From JAJCYL01 sp963664285 (GTDB lineage Bacteria; Bacteroidota; Bacteroidia; Cytophagales; Cyclobacteriaceae): a stretch of DNA of 64,000 nt. Numbering within the stretch: position 1 is the stretch's first letter; the number at the start of each line of letters is the position of its first letter. Positions 18,073 to 27,896 of this stretch are shown one piece after another. Both the position numbers and the translations under genes were made by a program. The notes beneath the pieces are model-generated. The model saw only the letters and a program-made list of their open reading frames with translations. It was not told the origin of the DNA and searched no databases. The DNA lies in NCBI GenBank assembly GCA_963664285.2, contig CAXXNX010000043.1:1-64000 (forward strand). Direction: 5' to 3'.

Positions 18073-19394
18073 TGGCTGTAAGAAACAAACCATCAAATAA
18101 ACTGATTTTTGGACTGGGGGCAGCCATTGTTGTCCTTATCGTTGTGGCATTTGTAGGAAAAAGAAATGGGTGGATTGGTCAAGCAGAGGCCGTGGAAGTT
18201 TTGTTTGATGAGGTCAAACGGCGTGCGATCATTGAAAAGGTCAGCGCTTCAGGTGATATCCAGCCGGAGATAGAAGTGAAACTGAGTCCTGATGTTGCCG
18301 GTGAGATTATTGAATTAAATGTTGAAGAAGGTGACTCAGTACAAGTAGGTCAATTATTGATCAAGATCCGCCCGGATAATTTTCAGGCAGCTGTTGAGCG
18401 ATCCCTGGCAAATATGAATCAACAACTGGCTAACCTGGCCGATGCCAGAGCCAAGCTCAGCAGGTCACAAGCCCAATTTGAACGATCAAAGCTTGAGTTT
18501 GAAAGAAATAAGAAGTTATTCGGCCAGCAAGTGATTTCAGATGCTGACTTTGAGGTTGCAGAGGTGAATTTCAAGGTAGCCTCACATGACCTTGAATCGG
18601 CAACTCAAAACGTTGAAGCAGCGAAATACATTGTTCAAAGTTCTCGAGCCACAGTTAATGAAGCTAAAGAAAACCTAAGATTGACCAATGTCATTGCGCC
18701 AATGAGTGGTATAGTTTCCAGGTTGAATGTGGAGCAGGGAGAGCGTGTCGTTGGTACACAACAAATGGCAGGTACGGAAATGCTCAGGATCGCAAATTTG
18801 AGACAAATGGAAGTCTTGGTCAATGTCAATGAGAACGATATTGTAAGGATTGATCTAAGAGACACTGCTATCATTGATGTTGATGCCTATGCCTACCTCG
18901 ACCAGGAGTTCAAAGGTATTGTAAGCCAGATTGCCAATACTGCCAATCCAAAACCAAGTAGCGACGCAGTTACTGAGTTTCAGGTCAGGATCAAGATCCT
19001 CAGCGAATCATTCATGCTGTTGGAACAAATCCGGCACAATCCCTACCCTTTTAAACCGGGCATGACAGCCAGTGTTGATATTATCACTGATCAAAAGGAA
19101 GATGTCCTGGTTGTGCCCCTGGCGGCGGTAACCATGCGAAATCCGGCAGATACACTGAAGCGAAAGAATATCGATGTCGAGAGCGAAGAATTGCAAGAAG
19201 TAGTGTTTCTCTACCGCAACAACAAGGCGATAATGGTACCAGTTGAGACCGGAATTAGTGATTTCGATTATATAGAAGTGACAAGTGGTTTAAACGAAGG
19301 TCAAACCATCATTTCAGGGCCATATCAGGCGGTGTCAAAAAAGTTAGATCATAATGATCGGGTAAAGGAGTTGGAAAAAGATGATGAATCATAA
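18072..19394 (+). CDS. HlyD/MacA-type periplasmic adaptor
   Basis: 440-residue membrane-fusion protein. An N-terminal membrane anchor spans about residues 10-28. A biotinyl-lipoyl half follows (GEIIELNVEEGDSVQVGQLL near 78), then a long coiled-coil hairpin (about 105-205, Ala/Gln/Glu rich). The second lipoyl half (NVIAPMSGIVSRLNVEQGERV near 213) and a beta-barrel/membrane-proximal domain finish it. It would bridge the TolC-like protein to an inner-membrane ABC (MacB-type) or RND pump. No pump gene follows; the strand switches to a lipoprotein on the opposite strand. The partner may have been lost or lie elsewhere. Confidence 0.92.
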   Translation: MAVRNKPSNKLIFGLGAAIVVLIVVAFVGKRNGWIGQAEAVEVLFDEVKRRAIIEKVSASGDIQPEIEVKLSPDVAGEIIELNVEEGDSVQVGQLLIKIRPDNFQAAVERSLANMNQQLANLADARAKLSRSQAQFERSKLEFERNKKLFGQQVISDADFEVAEVNFKVASHDLESATQNVEAAKYIVQSSRATVNEAKENLRLTNVIAPMSGIVSRLNVEQGERVVGTQQMAGTEMLRIANLRQMEVLVNVNENDIVRIDLRDTAIIDVDAYAYLDQEFKGIVSQIANTANPKPSSDAVTEFQVRIKILSESFMLLEQIRHNPYPFKPGMTASVDIITDQKEDVLVVPLAAVTMRNPADTLKRKNIDVESEELQEVVFLYRNNKAIMVPVETGISDFDYIEVTSGLNEGQTIISGPYQAVSKKLDHNDRVKELEKDDES

Positions 19395-19427
19395 CAGCTT
19401 GATATTGAGTGATGATCTTTTTTCAAA

Positions 19428-20012
19428 TTATTTTCCACCGGTCTTTTTGGGCATTTGTACTGGCTCGTTACTCCCTGCAATGTAAGAATAGGTTTCGAAA
19501 ATTTGCATTACTGCAGTAGGTAGGATCTGATCCTTATCTTTCACTTTCCTGGTATAACGCAGGTCCAGGCTACCCTGCCATACAGTTTTAGCGGAGCGAT
19601 CTTTTAATTCAACCAAAAGAATAGCTTCATAAAAGTTGCGTTGCCTGATATTGTAACTTTCATAAGGAAGATAATACGGTGAGTAAATTGACCTTCTCGA
19701 ATAGTAGCTGGGAGTGATGTCAATGTCCGTTTTATTATTTGCTATGAAATTGTACTGTAGTCGCAGGTCAGAGCGTGATTTGTATTCATAGCCTCGGTTT
19801 TGCATTTCGATATTAAGTAATTTTTCAATTTCTATATTGACTGATAAAGAATCGCGTCGAGTTTCCTTGGCACCATTACCAGGTGAAACAATGCGATAGG
19901 TTTCAAAATTTCCAAAATCTATCCTTGGATTAATAAATGAAACTACTTGCGGGCCCTTGCAGGACACCATAAAAATGATTGAAATAATATAGTGTGAATG
20001 ACGTTTGTACAT
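19428..20012 (-). CDS. DUF4136-type lipoprotein
   Basis: 194 residues with a short basic N-terminus, a hydrophobic stretch and a lipobox (MVSC, Cys near 18), so it should be a lipid-anchored periplasmic or outer-membrane protein. The body carries the DUF4136 pattern: FGNFETYRIV near the start of the domain, SDLRLQYNFIANNKTD in the middle and KTVWQGSLDLRYTRKVKDKDQILPTAV near the end. No biochemical function is established for the family. It is convergent with the efflux adaptor gene, 33 bp apart, and appears intact. Confidence 0.8.
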   Translation of the reverse strand: MYKRHSHYIISIIFMVSCKGPQVVSFINPRIDFGNFETYRIVSPGNGAKETRRDSLSVNIEIEKLLNIEMQNRGYEYKSRSDLRLQYNFIANNKTDIDITPSYYSRRSIYSPYYLPYESYNIRQRNFYEAILLVELKDRSAKTVWQGSLDLRYTRKVKDKDQILPTAVMQIFETYSYIAGSNEPVQMPKKTGGK

Positions 20013-21177
20013 TGGCCTTCTAATTTAAAAAAGTTAAGTCATCGGTTCTGCATTCTTACTTATATTTATAACTCATCTTGATTAGTTACTGACTGTTATG
20101 AAACAAATTACTATCGTTTTACTTTCTACATTAACAACAATTACTTTTGCTCAATCACCAGTTACCACGATCCCTTTTGAGCTATTCGGAGAGCATCTAT
20201 TTATTAAACTAACAGTCAATAATTCCAATGAGGAACTGGATTTTATCTTTGACACAGGTGATGGTCTGACTGTATTAAACCTTGAGGCTGCAGAACGCCT
20301 TAAAATCCGGTCTGATAAGAAAGTCAAAGAAACCAGTGCCGGAGGCCGGGTAACCGGATATCTTGTTAACCACAATACAATACATCTTAATAATATCGAG
20401 ATCAAAAACGTTAAGCTGTATGAGACTTCATTAAATCATCTGGAAACAGCCATTGGAAGAAAAATTGACGGAATAATTGGTTATGATTTGTTGCACAACT
20501 TTGTAGTTGAGATCGACTATAATGCCATGGAGTTTCATGTCTTTAATTTTGATGATTATAAATATAGCGGCGATGGAACTCCTATTAATATCTAGTTCAA
20601 ACATGCTATACCCTATGTACCCGGAACGGTGGTTTTGAATAACGGTGAACTACTGCAGGGTAATTTCTACTTGGAATCTGGCGCCCGGACAGACCTTGAT
20701 TTTAATACTCCATTCGTGAATAGTAAAGGGTTGAAAGATAAAGTAGGTAATACATATTCATACCTGGTGACTGGCTTATCTGATCATGAGTCAGTGCATA
20801 CAAGGGGACGTATCCATCAGTTTTCTGTAGCGGGTTTTACTTTCAATGATTTACCGGTAGGCCTGAGCCAGGAATTGGCAGGAATTCAAAGTGATGTAGA
20901 AAATGGCAGGAATAATTGGCAATGAGATTCTTCACAGATTCAACATTGTTTTTGATTATAAGAAGCATAAAATGTGGTGGACTGAAAATTCAAAATTCAA
21001 AAGCCCGTTCATTGTTAATTCCTCGGGAATTTTATTGCAGCTTGATTAAACCCTAACCAAACTTTTTGTTCATCAGGTTAACGCAGGGTCTCCTGCCGAA
21101 GAAGCCGATTTAAAAGCCAATGACGAAATTGTTGAGATAAACGGTAAATCATCTGGCAAGTACACATTGGTTGAAGT

Positions 21178-22253
21178 GGCTAAGTTCTAAATAACACAGC
21201 AATTATTATTATCTTCGCTATATGATATCAAGTCAAGAGATCAAAAATTTATTTGCACAATTGCCGATAAGTTCCCAAACCGAATTGTTGGATGAGTTGC
21301 TTCAGGAGCAGGAATTACAAGGCAAAGTATTGATTGCCGCTCAACAACAAATAGCAGAGAAAAGAAAGAAGAAACCCTGTCCAAATTGCACAAGCGAGAA
21401 GGTATATAAGAGGGGCAGACAAAAAGGTGTGCAGATGTATCAGTGCAATGAATGTAAAAGATGGTACAGTGAAACAACAGGGACACCTTTGTATGACATC
21501 AAGCTTAAATCAAAATGGCAATCTTATCTGCGCTGCATGGAGCAGGGCATGCCGATAAAAAAGATAGCAAAACAAATCGGAATAAGCATCCAGACAAGCT
21601 TCGACTGGCGGCATAAGATATTGGAGTTCACTAAATGAGTTTGTTCCCGAACAGTTATCCTCGGAAGTAGAATGTGATGAATTGGAACTGGCACTTAACA
21701 ACAAGGGCAGTCGAAATTTAGATAGGGCAGCAAGAAAGAGGGGAAACGATTTCATACGGAATATGGGAAAGGAAGAGGTCACAGTTGTCCAGGTAGTAAC
21801 AGCGGTTGAACGCAAGGGGGAGAAGTACCTTAAAGCTGTTGCATCAAAACGGCTGAGCAAAGAAGAAATTTCAAAGGCATTGGATGGGAAGTTGGCCTAC
21901 GGTGCAACCTTGATTACAGATAAGCACCCTTCTTATAAGGCTTTTGCCAAAGACAACCCCTCCATAAAGCACAAAGCGCTATTGGCCAAAGATCATGTGG
22001 ATAGAGATGATAAAACAATCCATCTGCAAAAAGTAAACAATGTTCACACTCAACTTAGGACATTCTTACGCCCATTCAATGGTGTCAGTTCCAAATATTT
22101 GCAAAACTACCTGAATTGGTATGCTTATGCTGGCCGAATAAGAGAGAGTAAAACAACTTTGAAACAATGGTTTCTGACTATGCTATTAACGGATCAAGCC
22201 TATCATCTGTATGAGCTATTTAAACAAAATGCTGTTATAATTAGAACTTAGCT
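21178..22253 (+). mobile_element. IS1595-family element (ISXO2-like transposase)
   Basis: 1,076-bp element. Ends are GGCTAAGTTCTAAATAACAC and, inverted, AGCTAAGTTCTAATTATAAC. Flanking 8-bp repeats are GTTGAAGT (21170-21177) and GTTGAAAT (22254-22261), differing by one base; 8 bp is the expected duplication size for IS1595. Excision restores the PDZ reading frame of the host pseudogene. The transposase inside is frameshifted. Confidence 0.88.
21222..22251 (+). pseudogene. IS1595-family transposase, frameshifted
   Basis: The N-terminal half has the family zinc ribbon (CPNCTSEKVYKRG and CNECKRWY, near residues 53-87) and a helix-turn-helix region (MPIKKIAKQIGIS). The second half has the DDE-type core: VECDELELALNNKG, LITDKHPSYKAF and VNNVHTQLRTFLRPFNGVSSKYLQNYLNW in shortened quotation here. 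One extra A in the run at 21633-21635 separates the halves; deleting it gives a continuous LEFTNEFVPEQLSSEV. With a single-nucleotide repair the protein would be about 343 residues. Programmed frameshifting is unlikely, since IS1595 transposases are normally one frame. Confidence 0.88.
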
Positions 22254-22399
22254 GTTGAAATTAGAGATTTACTTGCTGTGGGAGAAGGAGAGGTTGCATT
22301 GAAAGTAAAAAGCAGCGACCAAACTAGAAAAGTGACATTGCAACTGAGGGAATTGATCTAATGAAATCTTGTTAACGAAGCATTGATCTTAGATAATCC

Positions 22400-22413
22400 G
22401 GAACAATCGTTCC
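22400..22413. promoter_or_regulatory. candidate TetR operator ahead of the TetR gene
   Basis: Imperfect palindrome GGAACAATCGTTCC, 21 bp before the regulator's start. It matches the layout (CCG)N-AAC-N4-GTT-N-C also seen twice ahead of the SDR gene, which suggests autoregulation. Confidence 0.5.
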
Positions 22414-22433
22414 TTAATATTCGTTAACTGTAT

Positions 22434-23009
22434 ATGCCTCGCACTAAAGCATTTAGACGCGAAGAAGCCCTGGATAGAGCTATGACACTTTTCTGGAAGA
22501 AAGGGTATCATGCAACAAGTATGCAGGATCTCGTTGACGGTATGGGTATAAACAGATCCAGTATGTACGATACTTTCGGCGACAAACACTCCTTATTTCT
22601 CGAGGCACTTGCTACTTATAAAAAAAAATTCGGGCCATCCGATTATTATCTCAAGTTCCATTCTGCAGTGGAGGGCATTCGAACTTTAGTTGATGACTAC
22701 ATAAAAGAAATCATTTCGGACTCTGATAATAAAGGCTGCTTTATACTTAATTGTACAACCGAATTTTCTGATGAAGACAAGGAGGTTAACAAACTCTTGA
22801 GGGGCAACCTATCGGATTTTCAAAAATTGCTGACTAGCCTGATTGCCAAAGGCCAGCAGCAAAGTGAGCTTAACGATAATAAGGACCCCGAAGAACTTAG
22901 CGATTTTTTGATTGCAGGCCTTCAAGGAATGCGAATGATTGCTTTATTAGTAAGTGATAGCAAAAGATTGAAAACAATAGGATCAAATCTTCTTCAAGGC
23001 ATCATTTAA
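22434..23009 (+). CDS. TetR/AcrR-family transcriptional regulator
   Basis: 191-residue repressor. The N-terminal helix-turn-helix (about residues 8-55) is canonical: FRREEALDRAMTLFWKKGYHATSMQDLVD, then GINRSSMYDTFGDKHSLF. The C-terminal ligand-binding domain includes GCFILNCTTEF, a pattern of the subgroup that often sits beside oxidoreductases and responds to reactive small molecules; the two Cys near 101 and 106 are of interest. The next co-directional gene, 79 bp away, is a short-chain dehydrogenase now split by an IS. Shared palindromes upstream of both genes suggest that it controls itself and the SDR. The frame is intact. Confidence 0.93.
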   Translation: MPRTKAFRREEALDRAMTLFWKKGYHATSMQDLVDGMGINRSSMYDTFGDKHSLFLEALATYKKKFGPSDYYLKFHSAVEGIRTLVDDYIKEIISDSDNKGCFILNCTTEFSDEDKEVNKLLRGNLSDFQKLLTSLIAKGQQQSELNDNKDPEELSDFLIAGLQGMRMIALLVSDSKRLKTIGSNLLQGII

Positions 23010-23025
23010 TTTTTTTTTGATTTTA

Positions 23026-23070
23026 CCGAAACAAACGTTCCGGTATATCGTTAATTGGAATGAATGTTCC
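23026..23070. promoter_or_regulatory. two candidate TetR operators ahead of the SDR gene
   Basis: CCGAAACAAACGTTCCGG (23026-23043) has the symmetric form CCG-N-AAC-N4-GTT-N-CGG. A weaker relative GGAATGAATGTTCC lies at 23057-23070. Both resemble the site in front of the TetR gene, as expected for a regulator controlling its neighbour. Confidence 0.5.
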
Positions 23071-23563
23071 ATAATTTAAAATGAAACAATGAAAAAGATA
23101 GAAAACAAAGTAGCAGTTATTACCGGTGGTAATAGCTGTATCGGTTATTCAACCGCAGAGCTTTTTATTAAGCAAGGTGCAGAAGTAATAATTACGGGGC
23201 GGAATCAGGAGAAATTAGATGAAGCAGTTAAGAGCCTTGGATCAAAAGCTCAAAGTGTATTGGCTGATGCAGCTAAGTTATCAGATATTGAAGCTTTAGC
23301 TTCTAAAATTGCAGCATTAGACAAGAAGATTGATGTATTATTTGTGAATGCTGGAGTGGCTAAATTTGCACCGCTCGATATAATTGACGAGGCACTCTTC
23401 GATGAGCAATTTGACATCAATGTTAAAGGGTTGTTCTTTACAGTGCAAAAATTATTACCCTATATCAATGATGGTGGTTCAATTATTTTGAATGCTTCTG
23501 TCGCTGCCAGCCAGGGAATGGAAAATTTAACTGTATATGCAGCCACCAAAGCAGCTGTGTTAA

Positions 23564-25184
23564 CCCGAAAAATTCATAGTAGACAATAAAAAACAGGCAT
23601 AAATTGCTTATATTGAGATAGTTAGACAACAAAATAAGCAATTAATTTATGCCTGAATATAAGGAAAAAGATACCGTATTTTATCGAGGAAAACAAGCTT
23701 TTAAATTTGATTTTTCAGCATCAGCGATTAGCTCAGACGGAGCGATATTGTTAAGTGAAAAAGTAGAGAGAAAGACTGGTCTATTAAAAAGCTTCGCCGC
23801 ACTGATTCCTGACTATCGAAACCCCTTTTTTATCGAATACACTTATGAAGAAATGCTTCGCCAACGGGTGTTTTTAATGATGCAGGGCTATCAGGATTGC
23901 AATGACGAACAAAAACTCCGAGAGGATCCGGTGATCCGTAAAGTACTAGATAGCGGATTATGTTCCCAGCCTACTTTAAGTCGATTTGAAAACAAGGCCG
24001 ATCGGAGTCTGATCTACCAGATGAGTCAATGGTTTGTAGACCGTTATGTAGAGGAGTTGAAAGAGAAGACTGGTCAAATCATCATTGATGTAGATGGTAC
24101 CGATGACCCTACTCATGGATCCCAACAACTCAGTTTGTATAATGGCTATTATGGACAGACTATGTACCATGAGTTGTTCTTTAAGGACAGGAACACCGGT
24201 CAGGTCATTTTACCAGTACTACGTCCGGGCAATTGTCACTCCAACAAATGGTTTGTGGCCTTATTGAAAAGGATTGTCATTAAAATCAGAAAAAAACTGC
24301 CCTCAGTAAAGATCCTTATTCGAGCGGATAGTGGCTTTTCAGGAGCATCTTTTTATCGGATAGCTAAGCAGTTTGACCTTCAATTTTGTTTAGGTATTAG
24401 TAGTAATGAAGTTTTAAAGACTTTTACCAAACAGACTATCATTGAAGTAAAAAAGGAATATGCTTCAAAAATCATCAAACATCAAGAGTTTGTTGGCCCG
24501 TTTACTTACCAGGCCAAAAGCTGGGATCGTTCTGAAAAGCTGTACGCCAAAGTGGAGTCTACCGGAAAAGGAATGAATGTCCGTTACTTTGTGAGCAACT
24601 TTGAAGCGATGACCGCTCAACAGATTTACTTTGATTTTTATGTCAAGCGAGGTGATGCCAGTGAAAATCGAATAAAGGAACTCAAAAACATGACTTATTC
24701 CGACCGGCTTTCCTGTCATCGCTACTGGCCAATTTCATGCGTTTAATCATCGCTACCCTCTGTTATGAAATGTTCCGGCAGATTAAATTATTAATTGCCA
24801 AAACAAAACACCACTTTGCTAAACGATGGCAAGTGGACAATATCCGGCTTTACCTGATGAAGGTTGGGGCGTGCCTGAAAGAAAGGAAAAGATCATTGAC
24901 AATACAATTCTCAAGAGCCTTTAGATATCAATACCTGCTGGGCGATTTGCTTACGGTGAACTGACCGATCAGTTAAACAGTTTAGGTTTAATCAAAAAAA
25001 TGTTCTTCCATAAGAACACAATAGAGCTTTGACTGAAAATTGAAAAATTCTAACAAAAAAACGCTCTAATGTCCTTTGAAATCCAGAAACCTGGTTGATC
25101 TTCAAATTAATACATACACTCCAATCAAAAATAGTTAGCAACCCATTATTAATCCCAAAATTGGTGGCCTATGAATAATGCGGG
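23564..25184 (+). mobile_element. IS1380-like element, copy 4
   Basis: Flanked by TTAA duplications (23560-23563, 25185-25188) and rejoining the SDR gene exactly, so a simple insertion. The length is again 1,621 bp, because a one-base loss in the transposase is balanced by an extra G in the tail (CAGTTTAGGTTTAATC). Confidence 0.93.
23649..24964 (+). pseudogene. IS1380-family transposase, copy 4 (frameshifted)
   Basis: Same protein as copy 3 except for Gly to Arg in FFKDGNTG and a lost G in the run GGG near 24727. The loss shifts the frame just after SDRLSCHRYW and removes the last 75 residues, which continue in another frame from 24740. The DDE residues precede the break, but the basic C-terminus is lost, so this copy is probably inactive. 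Confidence 0.92.
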
Positions 25185-25488
25185 TTAAGTTTAACCAGAA
25201 CACTTTCCGCTGAATTGTTGGGCAGGAATATACGGGTGAATGCAGTTAGCCCCGGACCAATCAACACGCCTATTTTTGGCAAAACCGGAATGACCGAAGA
25301 ACAGATCAACGAAGCGGCAGCTGATATATTGGCAAATGTGCCCATGGCTCGATTTGGAGAACCGGAAGAGATCGCGGAGGGTGTGCTATATCTGGCATCT
25401 GATGATTCACGATATGTTGTGGGCCATGAACTGATCATTGATGGGGGTATGACCACGCTCTAGTCTGATAAGTATCAGATTAAAATTA

Positions 25489-25518
25489 GAGAGGCAATTC
25501 GTCTTTGGGTTGCCTCTC
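25489..25518. terminator. intrinsic terminator shared by convergent genes
   Basis: Perfect 9-bp stem GAGAGGCAA / TTGCCTCTC with a 12-nt loop between the SDR end and the convergent TPR gene. It is followed by TTGTCTTT on the plus strand and by a TCTAATTTTAAT stretch on the reverse strand, so it can serve both directions. Confidence 0.75.
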
Positions 25519-25524
25519 TTGTCT

Positions 25525-27140
25525 TTAAGAAGAGACATTCGTAGTTTCTAATTGCTCCTCCAATTCACTTACTGTCGTTTGGTCTCCAAGCTGACGAGCT
25601 ACCTTCAATTTACCAAGTAATGCCAGCCTTCTTTTGGGACCTTTATTGAGAGATTTGTCAAACTGAATAATAGCATCTTCAAACCGCCCCTTCTCCAATA
25701 GCCAATTGCCATAGAATTCATAAGATAGCAGAACAATTGAAGGTGGCCCAAAATTGAAGGAGATATTACTCTCCACATTAGTCGCTTCTTTCAATAAGCT
25801 TTCAACGATTTCATCACTGTCGTTATTTCAGGATGGCAAGCCCGGCTTTAAGCTCCAGGGCTAGTACCTGTGAGTGGTCAAGGTCATTTTGACAAGGTGT
25901 TCTTGACGCAAAAGAAACCCCGCTGCAAACGGCTATTCCTTTTGTGACCAATTTATTTTCGGCCGCAGCAATTTCTTCTTCTATCTGTTGTATTTTGTCT
26001 TGGGACTATTTCCACTTCCTTAGTCTGCAATGCATTATAGCTGTCAAGAAATAGTTGAGATACCCTGGTCTGGACATTGAGATCATCCGTGTCTACTTCA
26101 ATTGACGAAAATCGACTCTTCCAGTTTCCGGTTTCAGCCATGTAATTGCCAACCATCTCGATAGCATAGTAACGCGTATAGGTTGAAGTATTTGATTCAA
26201 TATAAGGCAACATATTTTGCATGATCCGATCAGCATTTTCAACATCGTTTTTCTGAAGGTAGGCATACAACAGCCAATGATAGGCATGGAGGTTCCAACC
26301 GAGTTCCTTATTTTGTGAGGCTCTTTTCAACTTCGCCTCATAGGATCGAATATTGGAAGAAATAACCTCATCCCACATGCCAAGGGCAATATAAATATGA
26401 GAGGGCATATGTAACGTGTGACCAGCGTCTGGTGCCACTTTGGAATAATTGTTAGCTGCCTCAATAGCCAGTGGTGCATGTTCAGGATCGTCATATGAAT
26501 GAATTAGGTAATGGAGGGCCCCGGGATGCTTAGGGTTTTCATCAAGGATTCCTTGCGCTATTCTAGCTCCCTTACCATAAACTTCATAGTCTCTACCTGC
26601 TTCCACTGATCCGAGCAATGAAAGCGCATAGAAGGCCGCAATCTCATGATTATCCGGATACTTAGCATAAAGTTGTCCCATATGTTCAGCATAGGCATCG
26701 TCTCGATCTATTTTAGAACCTTCTCCAAATAATATTTCAGTTCCCATTAAAAAATCTTTCTCTAACTCGGTTGGCGCCTTGTCTAATCTCTCTTCAGCAG
26801 TACTGGCTAGTTTCGAAAGAATTTCTACTCCTTTTTCAAAATCTTGCTGCAACCATATGGGATGATTGAAGGTCATGGCTTCACCCCAGTATGCCATAGC
26901 AAATTTAGGATCTTTTTTTTGTGCCTTGCGGAATGATTCAGCCGCATCATCATACATAAATGAGTGAAGGAGCAATACACCGGTTTCAAAATAATCGATG
27001 GCTTCACCATTACTGGTGACTTTTAGTTCAATGTTGCCAAGGGTGGTGGTTTTGACCTTCTTTTTTTCTGGTGTGCAGTTTATTGTACACAGTCCAATAG
27101 TTAGAATAACAACAAATCGGTAAAAATTAAGTCGTTTCAT
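25525..27140 (-). pseudogene. TPR-repeat lipoprotein, two frameshifts
   Basis: Starts with a lipoprotein signal (MKRLNFYRFVVILTIGLCTINC, lipobox Cys near 22). Tetratricopeptide-like helices follow, including YFETGVLLLHSFMYDDAAESFRKA near 50, PKFAMAYWGEAMTFNHPIW near 80 and HMPSHIYIALGMWDEVI near 245. This pattern is common in Bacteroidota secreted TPR proteins of unknown role. Near 25985 the frame shifts, and near 25830 an extra T shifts it again (LAILK-NDSDEIVESLLKEA after correction). The last 80 residues (FYGNWLLEKGRFEDAIIQFDKSL) are one more TPR. Repaired length is about 535 residues. Confidence 0.8.
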
Positions 27141-27179
27141 GGTGGTTGTTGGCTTAAAATTAAGATTTTTCAGTGTTAA

Positions 27180-27641
27180 TCAAATTACTTCCAATACTAA
27201 AGGAGATTCATTTCGAAAGGAATAAGAGTCTCCTTTTTTGAGACCTGATATTAACTTTCTAATAGGAGAGACAGGTGAAATGATCATGTAATCATTGCTT
27301 TCGACTTGAACTTTTCCAACACTGATAGCTAAATAATAATTCCCTGAATTGGTTATAACACAAGCACCTAATTGAGCAGTTGTGAACCTGCTATCCGGAT
27401 TGATTTCGTCGATTGTCCTTTTTGACTTGAGGGCCTGTTCCAGTTGCACTTGATTCTTCTCGACTTCCAAGTGCAACATTGCTCTCATGGTTTCATACTT
27501 ATCCCCGGCACTGCTTTTTGTCTCTTCCCGGACGGCGTCTGTTGCAGCTTGAATGGTTTGTTGCAGCAAATTAATTCGTCGCTCGACGTTGCCAACACAT
27601 AGGTTATACAATTCTTTTTTGATGCTTGGGTCTAGCGGCAT
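27180..27641 (-). CDS. GreA/GreB-like protein
   Basis: 153 residues. The N-terminal part is helical (about 10-80: NVERRINLLQQTIQAATDAVREETKSSAGDKYET in pieces) with the Bacteroidota-typical KSSAGDKYETMRAM. The C-terminal half resembles the FKBP-like domain of GreA/GreB, with VITNSGNYYLAISVGKV and SPIRKLISGLKKGDSYSF. Close relatives are labelled GreA/GreB-family or, wrongly, 3-oxoacyl-ACP synthase. A role at RNA polymerase is plausible but not demonstrated. It is intact, on the same strand as the TPR pseudogene downstream, 39 bp away. Confidence 0.65.
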   Translation of the reverse strand: MPLDPSIKKELYNLCVGNVERRINLLQQTIQAATDAVREETKSSAGDKYETMRAMLHLEVEKNQVQLEQALKSKRTIDEINPDSRFTTAQLGACVITNSGNYYLAISVGKVQVESNDYMIISPVSPIRKLISGLKKGDSYSFRNESPLVLEVI

Positions 27642-27700
27642 AGTTCACATTTAATTGTGTTTAAAAATACCAAATTTGGTAATGATAGTCTTTTGTAAGT

Positions 27701-27894
27701 TCAAGTAATAAGTGCAATTTTCCTTTGTAGCACTTGCTTTGCGTTTAGGTAATTAAATTTTCTAACAGGGCGTTCATTGATTTTGTTTTCAACAACTTTG
27801 ATTTGCTCCTCTGTAACAAATCTAATATCTGTTTTCTTAGGATAAAACCTTCTGATTACCCCAATCCTATTTTCAACTGTCCCTTTATCCTGAC
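27701..27894 (-). pseudogene. IS30-family transposase, C-terminal remnant
   Basis: A 63-codon frame ending at 27701 reads DKGTVENRIGVIRRFYPKKT followed by INERPVRKFNYLNAKQVL. This is the typical end of an IS30-type integrase core (the Glu of the DDE triad lies in GTVENR, and RP-R-N-L is the usual finish). It is cut at its upstream side by the IS630-type element, and the rest of the gene is not found beyond that element. Confidence 0.72.
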
Positions 27895-27896
27895 TA

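Larger units (their letters stand above)
20098..22361 (+). pseudogene. aspartyl protease / PDZ protein, multiply broken and carrying IS1595
   Basis: Begins with a signal peptide (MKQITIVLLSTLTTITFAQ), then a retropepsin-like fold with FIFDTGDGLTVLN (Asp-Thr-Gly) near residue 52 and DGIIGYDLL near 124. A second lobe (EIL-HRFNIVFDYKKHKMWW) and a C-terminal PDZ domain (VNAGSPAEEADLKANDEIVEING) follow. Lesions in order: TAG stop at 20593-20595, a frameshift near 20915, a stop at 21047-21049, and an IS1595 element inside the PDZ domain. The final 33 codons resume at 22262 with VEIRDLLAVGEGEV. Multiple independent lesions show this is an old pseudogene of a secreted or periplasmic protease. Confidence 0.85.
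23089..25463 (+). pseudogene. short-chain dehydrogenase/reductase, split by IS1380-like copy 4
   Basis: Without the IS and one TTAA the frame reads TKAAVLSLTRTLSAELLG without a break and gives a classical SDR of about 250 residues. Visible motifs: the NAD(P)-binding VITGGNSCIGYSTAE near residue 10, NAG near 88, ILNASVAAS near 135, the catalytic YAATK near 149 and the VNAVSPGPINTPIF region. The glycine-rich loop has Cys where the second conserved Gly of TGxxxGxG normally lies, which is unusual. The gene lies behind the TetR regulator and is probably part of a stress or xenobiotic response. It is broken only by the IS, so inactivation is likely recent. Confidence 0.88.

Noticed and set aside
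21630..21640. Frameshift in the IS1595 transposase as a programmed translational frameshift
   Set aside because: IS1595 transposases are normally single frames and the site is a plain short A-run without a slippery heptamer or downstream structure; a one-base insertion is simpler.
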